From: UBA1723 sp045629285
GTDB lineage: Bacteria; Bacteroidota; Bacteroidia; Bacteroidales; Paludibacteraceae
Direction of reading: 5' to 3'
Assembly (NCBI GenBank): GCA_045629285.1
Contig: JAZQQY010000029.1
Location: forward strand, 1 to 64,000
Length of the DNA stretch: 64,000 nucleotides
Below the pieces are notes generated by a model. That model ran no database searches and was not told where the DNA came from. It saw nothing but the letters and a program-made list of their open reading frames with translations. Shown here one piece after another: positions 36,034 to 45,792 of this stretch (its first letter is position 1; each line of letters begins with the position of its first letter). A program made the position numbers and the translations under genes.

Positions 36034-36762
36034 ATGGGAAGAGCGTTTGAGTACCGCAAAGCCACAAAGCTTAAGAGATGGGGCCACATGGCCAAGACTT
36101 TTACAAAGATTGGTAAGGAAATCACAATTGCAGTAAAAGCAGGAGGTTCAGACCCTGACGGTAATCCACGTCTACGTGCATTGATCCAGACAGCAAAGTC
36201 TGAGAACATGCCAAAGGACAACATCGAAAGAGCAATCAAGAGAGCAACAGACAAAGATACTGCTGATTACAAGGAGGTTATCTACGAAGGATACGGACCT
36301 GCAGGTATCGCTATCTTCGTTACTACAGCTACAGACAACACAACTCGTACAGTAGGTAACGTACGTAACTACTTCAACCGTAACGGTGGACAGTTGGGAA
36401 CACAGGGTTCTCTATCATTCATGTTCACACACAAGTGTATGTTTACAGTTGCAGACAAGGAAGGTCTTGACATGGAGGAGTTCGAGCTTGAGTTGATCGA
36501 CTACGATGTAGAGGAGGTAGAGCGCGACGACGAGGATAAGACAATCTTCATCTCTGCCCCATTCGAGAGCAACAGCAAGATCCAGGCATACCTTGAGGAG
36601 AACGGATTCGAGATCAAGTCAGTTGAGTTCGAGTACCAGCCAAACGACTACAAGGAGGTTACAGCTGAGCAGCGCGAGCAGGTACAGAAGATCCTTGACA
36701 AGCTTGAGGACGACGAGGACGTACAGGCTGTATTCCACAACATGAAGGAAGAGGAAGAATAA
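36034..36762 (+). CDS. YebC/PmpR family protein
   Basis: 242 residues. The N-terminus MGRAFEYRKATKLKRWGHMAK is the Bacteroidota variant of the family, followed by KTFTKIGKEI, the segment FVTTATDNTTRTVGNVRNYF and an acidic C-terminus. Family members are described as DNA-binding regulators, and more recently as helping ribosomes through proline-rich stretches. Which role holds here is not visible. Confidence 0.93.
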   Translation: MGRAFEYRKATKLKRWGHMAKTFTKIGKEITIAVKAGGSDPDGNPRLRALIQTAKSENMPKDNIERAIKRATDKDTADYKEVIYEGYGPAGIAIFVTTATDNTTRTVGNVRNYFNRNGGQLGTQGSLSFMFTHKCMFTVADKEGLDMEEFELELIDYDVEEVERDDEDKTIFISAPFESNSKIQAYLEENGFEIKSVEFEYQPNDYKEVTAEQREQVQKILDKLEDDEDVQAVFHNMKEEEE

Positions 36763-36794
36763 GAAAACAATATAACAATTAAATAAGAAAAACA

Positions 36795-38414
36795 ATGGCA
36801 AAGAGTGCATTGCAAATCGCAAGAGCTGCATACCAGCCAAAGCTTCCAAAGGCTTTGAAGGGTAACGTAGCTATCAAGGAGGGTAAGGCTACAGAGTCTG
36901 TAGCAGATCAGGCTGACATCAAGAAGCTATTCCCTAATACATACGGTATGCCTGTAGTTACATTCGAGGCATCTAACTCACCACTTTCTTTGAAGGATAT
37001 GAACGTAGGTGTTATCCTTTCAGGTGGTCAGGCTCCTGGTGGTCACAACGTAATCTCTGGTTTGTTCGACGGTCTTAAGTCAATGAACAAGAACGCAAAG
37101 CTTTACGGTTTCCTAGGTGGTCCTTCAGGTCTTGTAGATCACAAGTACATCGAGCTAACTGCTGACATCATCGACGAGTACCGTAACACAGGTGGTTTCG
37201 ATATCATCGGTTCAGGTCGTACAAAGCTTGAGGAGACAGAGCAGTTCGACAAGGGTATCGAGATCTGCAACAAGCTAGGTATCAAGGCTATCGTTATCAT
37301 CGGTGGTGACGACTCTAACACAAACGCTTGTGTGCTTGCAGAGTACTACCTACAGAAGAACACTGGTATCCAGGTAATCGGATGTCCTAAGACTATCGAC
37401 GGTGACCTTAAGAACGACGAGATCGAGACTTCATTCGGTTTCGATACAGCATGTAAGGTTTACTCAGTGGTTATCGGTAACATCATGCGTGACGCTAACT
37501 CAGCAAAGAAGTACTGGCACTTCATCAAGTTGATGGGTCGTTCAGCATCTCATATCGCTCTTGAGTGCGGTCTTCAGACACAGCCAAACATCTGTATCGT
37601 ATCAGAGGAGGTAGAGGCTAAGAAGATGACTCTTGCTCAGATCGTTAACAACATCGCTGACACTGTAGCTGCACGTGCTGCAAAGGGTAACAACTTCGGT
37701 GTATGTTTGATCCCAGAGGGTCTAATCGAGTTCGTTCCTGAGATGAAGGTTCTTATTAAGGAGTTGAACGACCTTCTAGCAGAGACTAACGGTGACGTTC
37801 CAGCAGCAGTTAAGAAGCTTTCTTCTAACTCAGCATCAGTTTACGCATCACTTCCAGACTTCGTACAGAAGCAGCTTACACTAGAGCGTGACCCTCACGG
37901 TAACGTACAGGTATCTCTAATCGAGACAGAGAAGCTTCTTATCGAGATGGTTAAGACAGAGTTGGCTAAGAGAAAGGCAGCAGGTTCTTACTCAGGTAAG
38001 TTCTCTGGTCTAGGTCACTTCTTCGGATACGAGGGACGTTGTGCAGCTCCTTCTAACTTCGACGCTGACTACTGCTACTCACTAGGATTCAACGCAGCAT
38101 GTTTGATGGCTGCTGGTAAGACTGGTTACATGTCTTTGATCAAGAACACAACAGCTCCTGCTGATCAGTGGATCGCTGGTGGTGTGCCTGTAACAAAGAT
38201 GATGAACATGGAGAAGCGTCACGGTGCAATGAAGCCAGTTATCCGCAAGGCATTGGTAGAGCTTGATGGAGCTCCATTCAAGAAGCTTGCTGAGAACCGT
38301 GCTACATGGGCAATCGAGACTGCATTCGTATACCCTGGCCCAATCCAGTACTGGGGACCATCAGAGGTTTGCGATCAGCCAACTAAGACTCTTGCTCTTG
38401 AGCAGGCAAAGTAA
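36795..38414 (+). CDS. pfp: Pyrophosphate-fructose-6-phosphate 1-phosphotransferase
   Basis: 539 residues, the long PPi-dependent phosphofructokinase type. The GGxDSNT signature (IGGDDSNTNA) at about 170-180, with aspartate in place of the ATP-type glycine, marks PPi use. CPKTIDGDLKN carries the catalytic region, and AAPSNFDADYCYSLG is typical of this branch. It catalyses reversible F6P phosphorylation with PPi in glycolysis/gluconeogenesis. Strong codon bias suggests high expression. Its TAA stop lies inside the first unit of a heptad array. Confidence 0.96.
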   Translation: MAKSALQIARAAYQPKLPKALKGNVAIKEGKATESVADQADIKKLFPNTYGMPVVTFEASNSPLSLKDMNVGVILSGGQAPGGHNVISGLFDGLKSMNKNAKLYGFLGGPSGLVDHKYIELTADIIDEYRNTGGFDIIGSGRTKLEETEQFDKGIEICNKLGIKAIVIIGGDDSNTNACVLAEYYLQKNTGIQVIGCPKTIDGDLKNDEIETSFGFDTACKVYSVVIGNIMRDANSAKKYWHFIKLMGRSASHIALECGLQTQPNICIVSEEVEAKKMTLAQIVNNIADTVAARAAKGNNFGVCLIPEGLIEFVPEMKVLIKELNDLLAETNGDVPAAVKKLSSNSASVYASLPDFVQKQLTLERDPHGNVQVSLIETEKLLIEMVKTELAKRKAAGSYSGKFSGLGHFFGYEGRCAAPSNFDADYCYSLGFNAACLMAAGKTGYMSLIKNTTAPADQWIAGGVPVTKMMNMEKRHGAMKPVIRKALVELDGAPFKKLAENRATWAIETAFVYPGPIQYWGPSEVCDQPTKTLALEQAK

Positions 38415-38445
38415 TTGCATAATTCATAATGCATAATTAATAATT
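38411..38445. repeat. Heptad array, CATAATT/CATAATG family
   Basis: Units GTAATTG, CATAATT, CATAATG, CATAATT, AATAATT. The first unit contains the pfp stop codon and the last abuts the terminator stem exactly. Confidence 0.85.
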
Positions 38446-38472
38446 GAGCGTGTCGAAAGACACGCTCTTTTT
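38446..38472 (+). terminator. Intrinsic terminator of the pheT-yebC-pfp run
   Basis: Nine-bp perfect stem GAGCGTGTC / GACACGCTC with a GAAA tetraloop, then five T. Confidence 0.95.
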
Positions 38473-38490
38473 GTTTTTATGGCCATCTAT

Positions 38491-40776
38491 TTATCCTTTC
38501 ATTTCCTTTACTTGCTTCACTTCGACATATTCTTCAAAATCAGGGATATTTAATTTAAGCTCACTGCTCTCTCCTATCTCAAATTGAAAGAACATATCGT
38601 ACGAATCTGAAGTTGATCTAAAACCCTTAAGAAGCTCCTGCCCATAGAGATTCTCATCTACTAAGACACCGTAATCGACAATCTTTGATTCTCCCTTTAG
38701 CTCAAATAGTGTTTTTGAGTCGTGTAAGAATTTAGCGTTCAAATATTGTGGGATACTATTCATCATTTTTATATCCCCCATCTTGACTCTTACAAATATT
38801 GAACTTTCATTTGTTTTGACATCAGACGATTTCACATCCTTGATCAAAACTACATAATCATCGTCTACTACACTTCCAGATTGTGCTACCCTGTTCTCTT
38901 CAGCCTTATCGTAAACATCTGCCAATTGATTATTTTTCAATTCGACGGTGGTGTCTGTACCGTCGAAATAATCTCTTAATGATTTACAAATTTCAGCAGA
39001 GTTGTCCGATTCCGTATTAACACTCGAATTGTTGATTGTCTTCAAGAATTCATCCGCTTTATCCTTCATCAATGCTAAAATCAAACGGTTGCTCTCCGGA
39101 TTCGGACGGAACAATTTGCCATTGAACTGGTGGAAATGCTCCTTCACAAACTTGTGCGCATCGGCTCTTGTCGGCGTCAGCACATAAAAATCATAGAGTT
39201 TGTCAAGCGTCTCCTGCACTCGCTTTCTGAACATCTCTCGCACTTTTGTTTTCCACGCATTCTGCGCGCTTTTGTTGTCGCGTCCATATAGGGAAACCAC
39301 AAAAAGGAAATTCACATCGTAGTGATATAGCAATAGAGTGTCACGGTCAAACAGACGGTTCTCAAACTGTCGACTGAAATCAATCTGTGACTGCGGCTGA
39401 ACACCGTCGTCCTTAAAATTGAATTTTTCACCTTTATTCTGCGAAATGAATGCGCTGATGAAGAAATTCGGAACCACATTATATCCTTCCGTCAACTCAT
39501 CCGAACGAAGCTTGATTTCCGATTTATCCGTTTCTTTCTTCATGAACAAATCCAGATTCCACTGGATAAGATTGCGGGCGTAAGTGAACTGCTTAGGGAT
39601 TGATGCGCCATGCAGAGCCGTATAGCTCTCGGATTCCTGATTTTCCGTCGTGGCTTTCTCCTTACGCTTATAATATTTGCTGTCTGCGATATAATACGTC
39701 TGCAGCTCCTCCGACTTCGCCAAAAGACTCGGACCTTTATACAAATGGTCGATATTCTTTCCGTCTTTCTGATATTTGGCATCCTTAGCAAACACTTTGT
39801 CGCCAAGCAGATCATCGATAACTCGCTCGAACACGATCTGGAAATCGTCCACCAACATAAAATCCTGTCGTGCCATGTTGATAGCGATGTCGTGCGTCAC
39901 ATCAAAGAAGGCATAACAAAGATTCCACATGCGGAGATCCTTGTCGGAGAAATATTTATACTTGATTGCCTTGAGTCGGCGCTTCCCTTTCCCATTTCGG
40001 TATGACTCAAACTTAGAACCTTCTATCAACTCATAGTTGAGGTCGATATTCAGTCTGAATCCGTAAGTCTTGCGGATATACTTAAGTATCGAGAAATAGA
40101 TTACAAGCAGCTCCTCGTCAAAATCTATTTCCTTCTTCTTGTTGACGGGATTTAGATAGACAGGAGCGTCGTCTTGCACTATGGCCTGACTCTTGGAAAT
40201 GGTTTTAGTCCATTGAATTTTGTTGTTGCCAGAGTGTTTGTTGCGAGCGATAAAAGAGAAATAGTTTTGGTTTTCCCTATTGAAATCACGCAACGCAATG
40301 ATGATGTCAAACAGAGTGTGGAATTTGCTTTTTTTGCCACTGCTGCTGGCGTTATACTGCTCTGTTCTTACGATTGAACTATCAGCATAGTTGGCATGGT
40401 AGACGCTGATTGTACGGTAAATCCAAATTGCCAATTCCGACAGAAACGTCTTTATAACATCAGGTTTAACCACATCAGAGCCGACAATATCTTCGTTAGT
40501 CAGACGCTCAAAATCCACAAGTTTTTGAGGAGACAATCCAAACACAGTGTCGTCTGCCCCATCATCATCTTTTCCTCCAGTAAGGATAACCTTAGGGAGG
40601 CAGAAAACGACATCACTGCAAGCCTTGCTATAGAAGTAACCGACATACGAAACCGATACCGGGTTGTTGCTATCCAACTCAATATCATTGACCAATCCTT
40701 TTAGAGCATTATACAACACACTATCAGGAGTACGGTCATTTTTCTCGTATTTATATCCCTCTATTAGAAGCTTCAT
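38491..40776 (-). CDS. LlaJI-type restriction endonuclease subunit (R2)
   Basis: 761 residues, the last gene of a four-gene restriction-modification operon. A candidate PD-(D/E)xK nuclease site is visible as KNIDHLYKGPS followed by TYYIADSKYYKRK near residue 366, where DSK would be the D/E-x-K half. The upstream McrB-like ATPase implies McrC/LlaJI.R2-like function: cleaving DNA after translocation or looping. It starts 31 bp after the R1 stop. Assignment rests on operon make-up and the nuclease-like motif rather than a confident alignment. Confidence 0.75.
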   Translation of the reverse strand: MKLLIEGYKYEKNDRTPDSVLYNALKGLVNDIELDSNNPVSVSYVGYFYSKACSDVVFCLPKVILTGGKDDDGADDTVFGLSPQKLVDFERLTNEDIVGSDVVKPDVIKTFLSELAIWIYRTISVYHANYADSSIVRTEQYNASSSGKKSKFHTLFDIIIALRDFNRENQNYFSFIARNKHSGNNKIQWTKTISKSQAIVQDDAPVYLNPVNKKKEIDFDEELLVIYFSILKYIRKTYGFRLNIDLNYELIEGSKFESYRNGKGKRRLKAIKYKYFSDKDLRMWNLCYAFFDVTHDIAINMARQDFMLVDDFQIVFERVIDDLLGDKVFAKDAKYQKDGKNIDHLYKGPSLLAKSEELQTYYIADSKYYKRKEKATTENQESESYTALHGASIPKQFTYARNLIQWNLDLFMKKETDKSEIKLRSDELTEGYNVVPNFFISAFISQNKGEKFNFKDDGVQPQSQIDFSRQFENRLFDRDTLLLYHYDVNFLFVVSLYGRDNKSAQNAWKTKVREMFRKRVQETLDKLYDFYVLTPTRADAHKFVKEHFHQFNGKLFRPNPESNRLILALMKDKADEFLKTINNSSVNTESDNSAEICKSLRDYFDGTDTTVELKNNQLADVYDKAEENRVAQSGSVVDDDYVVLIKDVKSSDVKTNESSIFVRVKMGDIKMMNSIPQYLNAKFLHDSKTLFELKGESKIVDYGVLVDENLYGQELLKGFRSTSDSYDMFFQFEIGESSELKLNIPDFEEYVEVKQVKEMKG

Positions 40777-40807
40777 TTAGGTTGGTTTTAAAATTATATT
40801 ATTCTCC

Positions 40808-42811
40808 TTAATTTGTCTCTTCCGGATTTGTCTTTTCAGGAATCTGTCTCATGTATGCAATTTCATTAGAATTATCAGATTCGTTTTGATTATCATCAAG
40901 GAGTTTTACCTCCTCATCCTTAAGCAAATTGTTGATAAACCAACAAACTAACTTCTCATCAACCTCTTCACGAGACTTGAAGAACTTACGAAAACCGATC
41001 TTTTCATTCTCTTTGACATCCAATTCTCCAGCATCCCAATTACCATCAAGTTTTTTGTAGACGAAGCAATCGCAGTCCTCATCCTTCAACGCATCATTCC
41101 ACAAGTAGAAAATCACCTTGTTGACAAATGTTTTAGCGTCGATAACTTCACCATCGGCAGGTTTAGCAAAGAAGTAACCCAGCTGCTTATCTTCAGAGTC
41201 AACAGTGTCTTCAATCTTCTTGTTTATAGCCTGAAGGAATTCCCACCAATAACAACAAAGACCATCAGCTTTTATCTTCCACTTACGTTCTTTTTTTCCT
41301 GATTCTGGCTGTCCGATAGGCACATACACCCATTCCCAACGACGCTTGAAAGCCGAATCCATCGGAAAAAGCGACTGGTCGGAGGTGTTCATTGTGGCCC
41401 AGATGAAGAGATTTGGAGGCAAAACCAATTTTTTCCCAGATTTCAAGTCATCAGCAGTAGCAATAACCTTAGTGACTCCATCACAATTTTTTGTCACATC
41501 AGAAAAATTAAGTTCAGAAAATTTAGAATTTTCACATGCTGCATCTTCTGCCAAGTATTTAGCAATAGCACTATCCGACGAAATTGCATAGCTAGAGAAA
41601 CCTGTATTTTCATCTCTATCAAGCAACTGGAAAATATCTCCAAAAATCTGAGCACAGTTACCACGGTTGATCTCCTCAATCACCAAATAATAACTATCGT
41701 CTTCTCCTTCTATTCTATTCAAATATCTTTTCCAAGCTTCAACATAAGCCTTTAGAAAGACCTGAGGCTCGTATTTGTATACTATCTTATTTTCTTCGTT
41801 TATAGGCTTTTTGTCCTTATCGTTGAATTCCGGCACTGGGACTTTATCCATCATCGGTTTGTATGCACCGACGAAAGAAGCATAATCGCTATCTGGGTGG
41901 AATGTAGTGCGAATGGAGTTTTTCTCATTCGTCATGCCATCTATTGTATGTGATTTTCCTGTTCCTGGAGCACCATAGAAGATCTGCTGGAGAGGGGGAT
42001 GGCTTAGTTTTACCTTTTCTTCTACTGTTTCAACACTGAAATCAATAACATTGTAAGGAGTATTAGCTGTATCCATATAACTGATATATTCTAAATTTGA
42101 AAGATTAAAATTTGACGGATTGGAAGGATACCAAAACTTGGAGTAACCTAATATTTGATCTATAAATTCCTTGTCGTTTTCATAAGAATCCGAATTAAGA
42201 GAAAATGAAATTATCCCATTAGACAATTTGAAACAAGAACTGGCATAAGTAAGAACAATAAACAATTCTCTTGATTGTCGACCATATTGCTTCCACTCAA
42301 TCAAAGATTCAATTTCACTTGTCAAATCTACACTCTGTTTTCTTCCTTTAAGAATTACATCTATTATTTTGTTGTAATCAACTAACGGATTTTTATAAAC
42401 ATAAGGATTGCAAAAGAGATAATACAAAATCTCATTTAAGCTTATCCACGCTGATAATTTTCCATCCTTAATTGCCATTAGATAAAGAATTGTCACAACA
42501 CTACGAAAAGGTGCAAATAGAGTTTTTTCACCCAGTGAATTGGACATAGATTCTTGTGTTCTAGTATTTGGATATTGAAATTTCAAAATAAAATTTCGAA
42601 TACCAAAAATTGGATTTTCAGATGATTTAGAACATGTTTCGGTTCCAGGATGTAGATTATAATAAAATTTTAATGTAGAAGAATTATTATTATCCGATTT
42701 ATCTACAATCTCAGATATATCATGACCATTCAGAATAAACGTTGACACTTGTTTTATTCTATCTGGCAATTCAGAAATTCTTTGATCTGAAGTAAAGAGA
42801 TATTTAGGCAT
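40808..42811 (-). CDS. McrB-like AAA+ restriction subunit (R1)
   Basis: 667 residues. An N-terminal region of about 265 residues, presumably for DNA recognition, precedes an AAA+ motor. Walker A is YGAPGTGKSHT near residue 282, Walker B is YLVIEEINRGNCAQIFGD near 380, and WATMNTSDQSLFPMDSAFKRRWEW is the McrB-family sensor signature. McrB-type motors hydrolyse GTP; LlaJI.R1 is the close functional parallel. It overlaps the upstream methyltransferase gene by 8 bp, so the genes are coupled. Confidence 0.88.
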   Translation of the reverse strand: MPKYLFTSDQRISELPDRIKQVSTFILNGHDISEIVDKSDNNNSSTLKFYYNLHPGTETCSKSSENPIFGIRNFILKFQYPNTRTQESMSNSLGEKTLFAPFRSVVTILYLMAIKDGKLSAWISLNEILYYLFCNPYVYKNPLVDYNKIIDVILKGRKQSVDLTSEIESLIEWKQYGRQSRELFIVLTYASSCFKLSNGIISFSLNSDSYENDKEFIDQILGYSKFWYPSNPSNFNLSNLEYISYMDTANTPYNVIDFSVETVEEKVKLSHPPLQQIFYGAPGTGKSHTIDGMTNEKNSIRTTFHPDSDYASFVGAYKPMMDKVPVPEFNDKDKKPINEENKIVYKYEPQVFLKAYVEAWKRYLNRIEGEDDSYYLVIEEINRGNCAQIFGDIFQLLDRDENTGFSSYAISSDSAIAKYLAEDAACENSKFSELNFSDVTKNCDGVTKVIATADDLKSGKKLVLPPNLFIWATMNTSDQSLFPMDSAFKRRWEWVYVPIGQPESGKKERKWKIKADGLCCYWWEFLQAINKKIEDTVDSEDKQLGYFFAKPADGEVIDAKTFVNKVIFYLWNDALKDEDCDCFVYKKLDGNWDAGELDVKENEKIGFRKFFKSREEVDEKLVCWFINNLLKDEEVKLLDDNQNESDNSNEIAYMRQIPEKTNPEETN

Positions 42812-44066
42812 ACTTTTCTGGTTTATATTTCTTTAACAAATCCACTATTGATAAAGCAATAGCCTTAGCTAGCTGAGGAGGAACAGCATTACCTATCATC
42901 TCATAAACATTACCTCTGGATCCAAGAAACTCAAAATCTTTGTCAAAACTCTGAAGAAGTCCCGCTTCTCTAGGGGTAATTGTTCTTGCTTGCTTAGAAT
43001 CATAATGAATAAATCTATTACCATCTTTATGAAGATGTGCAATAATTGTAGTGCTTGGCTGATCTGGTTCCAAAACATGATAACGATGTATTGGAGATTT
43101 TGAACCAATTTTTTCCTCGTATAATTCTGAAATCTTTTTACTATCAAACTCACGTCGTCCACTTTCTATGTCCTCAGCTAAAAGCTTAAAAGTATCCATA
43201 TCTCTAGTATTACTATAACGAGGTTCATGCCAACTCAAATCAAATATAGGAGTAGAATGCGATACTTTTTTTGAATGATGAGCTTCATCCCAATAAGGTT
43301 CTATCACAGGCAAAAAACCTATTGCATCTCTCACTGTAATTATTCTTTTTCCTTTATGAGAGGGAAGAATATTGTTATAAAAATCAGAAAGCATAGATTG
43401 AATGTCGACACTTATAAACGAAGCATTTCTGATTCCTACCATTATTATTCGCTTTCTATTTTGTGGCACACTATATTCAGCAGCATTAACAATTGCGTTA
43501 GAGAGATCATTAATTATTGTATATCCCTTTTTAGCAAATTCCTTTGGAATAATTTCTGAAACTTTTTTTCCATGTGGAGCTGCACTTAATATACCAGGCA
43601 CGTTTTCAAAAACAAATAAATCTGGCTGATATCTATCAACTATAGACAAATAATGTTCAAACAAGAAATTACGATAATCGTCTTGCATTGCATTTTCGTC
43701 ACGAACTCGTCCTGCAACAGAATAAGCTTGACAAGGAGGTCCACCAATTATTATATCTATTCCAGATGCTTCATTAACATAATAGTCAAGGCCTAAACTT
43801 GAACCATAATCGGCATCCTCATTCCATCCTGCAAACAATTCAGATTCTCGTTGTATGTCAAAATACAACACACTCTCATTTGCATTTGTTTTTTTCCATT
43901 TATTTAAAAGTCTATTGCGTAATGTTCTAACTTGAGGTTCCTTCCATTCAACTGCAGCAATATCATTAAAACAGTCGGTTTGCATAAAGCCATCTGTTAG
44001 TCCCCCACATCCAGCAAATAGATCTAACATCTTAATCTTCTTTTTGATTAAAGCTTTATTTGTCAT
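42804..44066 (-). CDS. DNA (cytosine-5) methyltransferase, second of the pair
   Basis: 420 residues with the ordered C5-methyltransferase motifs: I LDLFAGCGGLTDGF (about 13), IV GGPPCQAYSVAGR with the catalytic cysteine, VI ENVPGIL, VIII QNRKRIIMVGIR, and X EMIGNAVPPQLAKAIA near the C-terminus. Between VIII and X lies the target-recognition region. It overlaps the first methyltransferase by 11 bp and R1 by 8 bp. In LlaJI, two such enzymes methylate opposite strands of an asymmetric site. Base use is visibly more AT-rich than in flanking housekeeping genes. Confidence 0.93.
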   Translation of the reverse strand: MTNKALIKKKIKMLDLFAGCGGLTDGFMQTDCFNDIAAVEWKEPQVRTLRNRLLNKWKKTNANESVLYFDIQRESELFAGWNEDADYGSSLGLDYYVNEASGIDIIIGGPPCQAYSVAGRVRDENAMQDDYRNFLFEHYLSIVDRYQPDLFVFENVPGILSAAPHGKKVSEIIPKEFAKKGYTIINDLSNAIVNAAEYSVPQNRKRIIMVGIRNASFISVDIQSMLSDFYNNILPSHKGKRIITVRDAIGFLPVIEPYWDEAHHSKKVSHSTPIFDLSWHEPRYSNTRDMDTFKLLAEDIESGRREFDSKKISELYEEKIGSKSPIHRYHVLEPDQPSTTIIAHLHKDGNRFIHYDSKQARTITPREAGLLQSFDKDFEFLGSRGNVYEMIGNAVPPQLAKAIALSIVDLLKKYKPEKYA

Positions 44067-45156
44067 TTTTTTTGAGCCATTTTAATATTTCTAATGCGAC
44101 TGCTTTTCCTAATAATGGAGGAACAGCATTACCAACCTGACGATATTGTTGTGTTTTGTTTCCAAAAAAAATGAATTTATCATCAAATGATTGAAGACGT
44201 GCACTTTCCCTTACAGTCGGTATTCTATTCCATTTATAATGGAAGTGAGAACGATGCCCCGTATTAATGGTTGGAGAAGGTTTTTTACTATGATAACGAG
44301 TTAACGCTTCATGGTACTTATAAATTCCAGCATACTCTTTGGGTAAAGACTTGTAATTTTTCCCTTCTGGAACCATTGCAATAAATTTTTTTGTTTTTTC
44401 ATCATGTATTGTTCCTTCATGATTATATATTGCATCCGACCCATTACGCATCATTTTTTGATAAGGAGTAAGCGCGTCACTTGGATATTGTTGAATCTTT
44501 TCTCCGACTATATCAACAAGAGCAGGAAGATCACCAATAGCCTGTTCACACGTGACATAATTTTCAGGTTTACAGATTGGTTTTGGATATTCAAAAAATG
44601 TTTCAGACCCCCAAAGTCCAACAAATACAACCCTTTTTCTAATCTGTGGAACACCATAATCAGGAGCATACAAAATTTGAGGTTCACTCATTTTGTATCC
44701 TAATCCTGTAAAATCTTCTATAATTTTATCCTTAACCAATCCCCCATGTAATTGTATCATTCCAGGAACATTTTCCAATACGACGACCCTCGGTTTAAGA
44801 ACACGAGCTGTCTTAACCATCGCTTGATAAAGTTTATTTCTAGAATCATCAATTTTTCTAGAACCGGCTAATGAAAATCCCTGACACGGAGGTCCCCCAA
44901 CTAAAACATCTAAGGCAAACTTTTTTTCATCAAAAAAAGTTTTGATCTTATCAACATTATCAAGATCAAACAAATTTAATTTCATTGCAACAGCACCATC
45001 ATGATTAGCATTAAATGTTTTTAATGCCATATCATCAAAATCAACACCTAGTTTTACAGAAAAGCCTGCATCAATGAAGCCACGAGATAATCCTCCCGCA
45101 CCACAAAATAAATCAAGAACATTGTATTGCTTCTTTGCCACTTTACGCTTTTCCAT
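44056..45156 (-). CDS. DNA (cytosine-5) methyltransferase, first of the pair
   Basis: 366 residues, first gene of the restriction-modification operon. Motif I is LDLFCGAGGLSRGF (about 14), motif IV GGPPCQGFSLAG with the catalytic cysteine, VI LENVPGM, VIII IRKRVVFVG, and X RQVGNAVPPLLGKAVA. It is paralogous to, but clearly different from, the downstream methyltransferase, as expected if each modifies one strand of an asymmetric site. Placing protection genes before the nuclease is usual for safe establishment. Confidence 0.94.
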   Translation of the reverse strand: MEKRKVAKKQYNVLDLFCGAGGLSRGFIDAGFSVKLGVDFDDMALKTFNANHDGAVAMKLNLFDLDNVDKIKTFFDEKKFALDVLVGGPPCQGFSLAGSRKIDDSRNKLYQAMVKTARVLKPRVVVLENVPGMIQLHGGLVKDKIIEDFTGLGYKMSEPQILYAPDYGVPQIRKRVVFVGLWGSETFFEYPKPICKPENYVTCEQAIGDLPALVDIVGEKIQQYPSDALTPYQKMMRNGSDAIYNHEGTIHDEKTKKFIAMVPEGKNYKSLPKEYAGIYKYHEALTRYHSKKPSPTINTGHRSHFHYKWNRIPTVRESARLQSFDDKFIFFGNKTQQYRQVGNAVPPLLGKAVALEILKWLKKNDK

Positions 45157-45281
45157 TAATAAAGTGCGAATGTCTACACAAAAAACCGTTCAGGTCCTGG
45201 GAAGACTTGCTTACAATGGATATAACCATCCGCACTATGAGTTATTATTAATATTTTGCCACCTAATAGGGATAGCTCCTG

Positions 45282-45334
45282 TTTCGCTCAATCATTTTTT
45301 TGCCTTAATGAGCGTCGGGCAAAGTACAAAATTA
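45282..45334 (-). promoter_or_regulatory. Candidate promoter/operator of the restriction-modification operon
   Basis: TAATTTTG (45327-45334, minus strand) fits the -7 box; no -33 TTTG is seen. Just downstream lies an inverted repeat CGCTCA ... TGAGCG (about 45282-45315) whose inner edge contains GCGTC (45312-45316), that is GACGC on the minus strand, near the expected transcription start. Confidence 0.45.
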
Positions 45335-45792
45335 GAGAAATTTAGAATGAAAAACTAAGAATTCAATAACATAAAAACAAATTCGTTAATAACCAATAAA
45401 TTAAATATTTAAGCGTGATATGAGTTGGAAATAATTTCGGAAATAGTTGCAACATTTGTTATAACATTTCATTTCCCCACCGTCTCCCTATCCCTACCAC
45501 CATTCACCCTACCAACGTAGAGAATCATTTCCACCGTCGGCATCATCATTCGTACCAAAACTCGTAGAGACGCACGGACGTGCGTGTAATGATTAAATGC
45601 TAAATGAGGAATAAGGAATGCGGCATTCCTTTCGCAAAATTTTACGAATCATTTTCGGAAATTTTACGTTCTAATTAAAACGTCGACGACCGTGGAAACG
45701 GTCTGTTTAATCACAGCCTACGGTTTGGCGTTGTCGACAGACAACAACATAACCGTAGGGATTCATGGGGATTTAGGGGCTAGATACTAAAT
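45335..45792. other. Intergenic region with decayed repeats
   Basis: No gene is supported. It holds half of a palindromic intergenic element (45564-45586), a heptad array (45587-45621), the palindrome GGAATGC-G-GCATTCC (45615-45629), a hairpin GACCGT-GGAA-ACGGTC near 45688-45703, and two copies of AAATTTTACG (about 45637 and 45659). It reads as accumulated debris between the restriction operon and an ATPase remnant. Confidence 0.55.
45587..45621. repeat. Heptad array, TAAATGA/GGAATAA family
   Basis: Units TAATGAT, TAAATGC, TAAATGA, GGAATAA, GGAATGC in 7-bp register; the last unit runs into a 15-bp palindrome. Confidence 0.55.

Noticed and set aside
45167..45358. Plus-strand frame starting MSTQKTVQVLGRLAYNGYN, divergent from the restriction operon, considered as a controller protein
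   Set aside because: It lacks a helix-turn-helix, has an implausible composition after about residue 25, and lies over the operon's promoter region. No promoter faces it.
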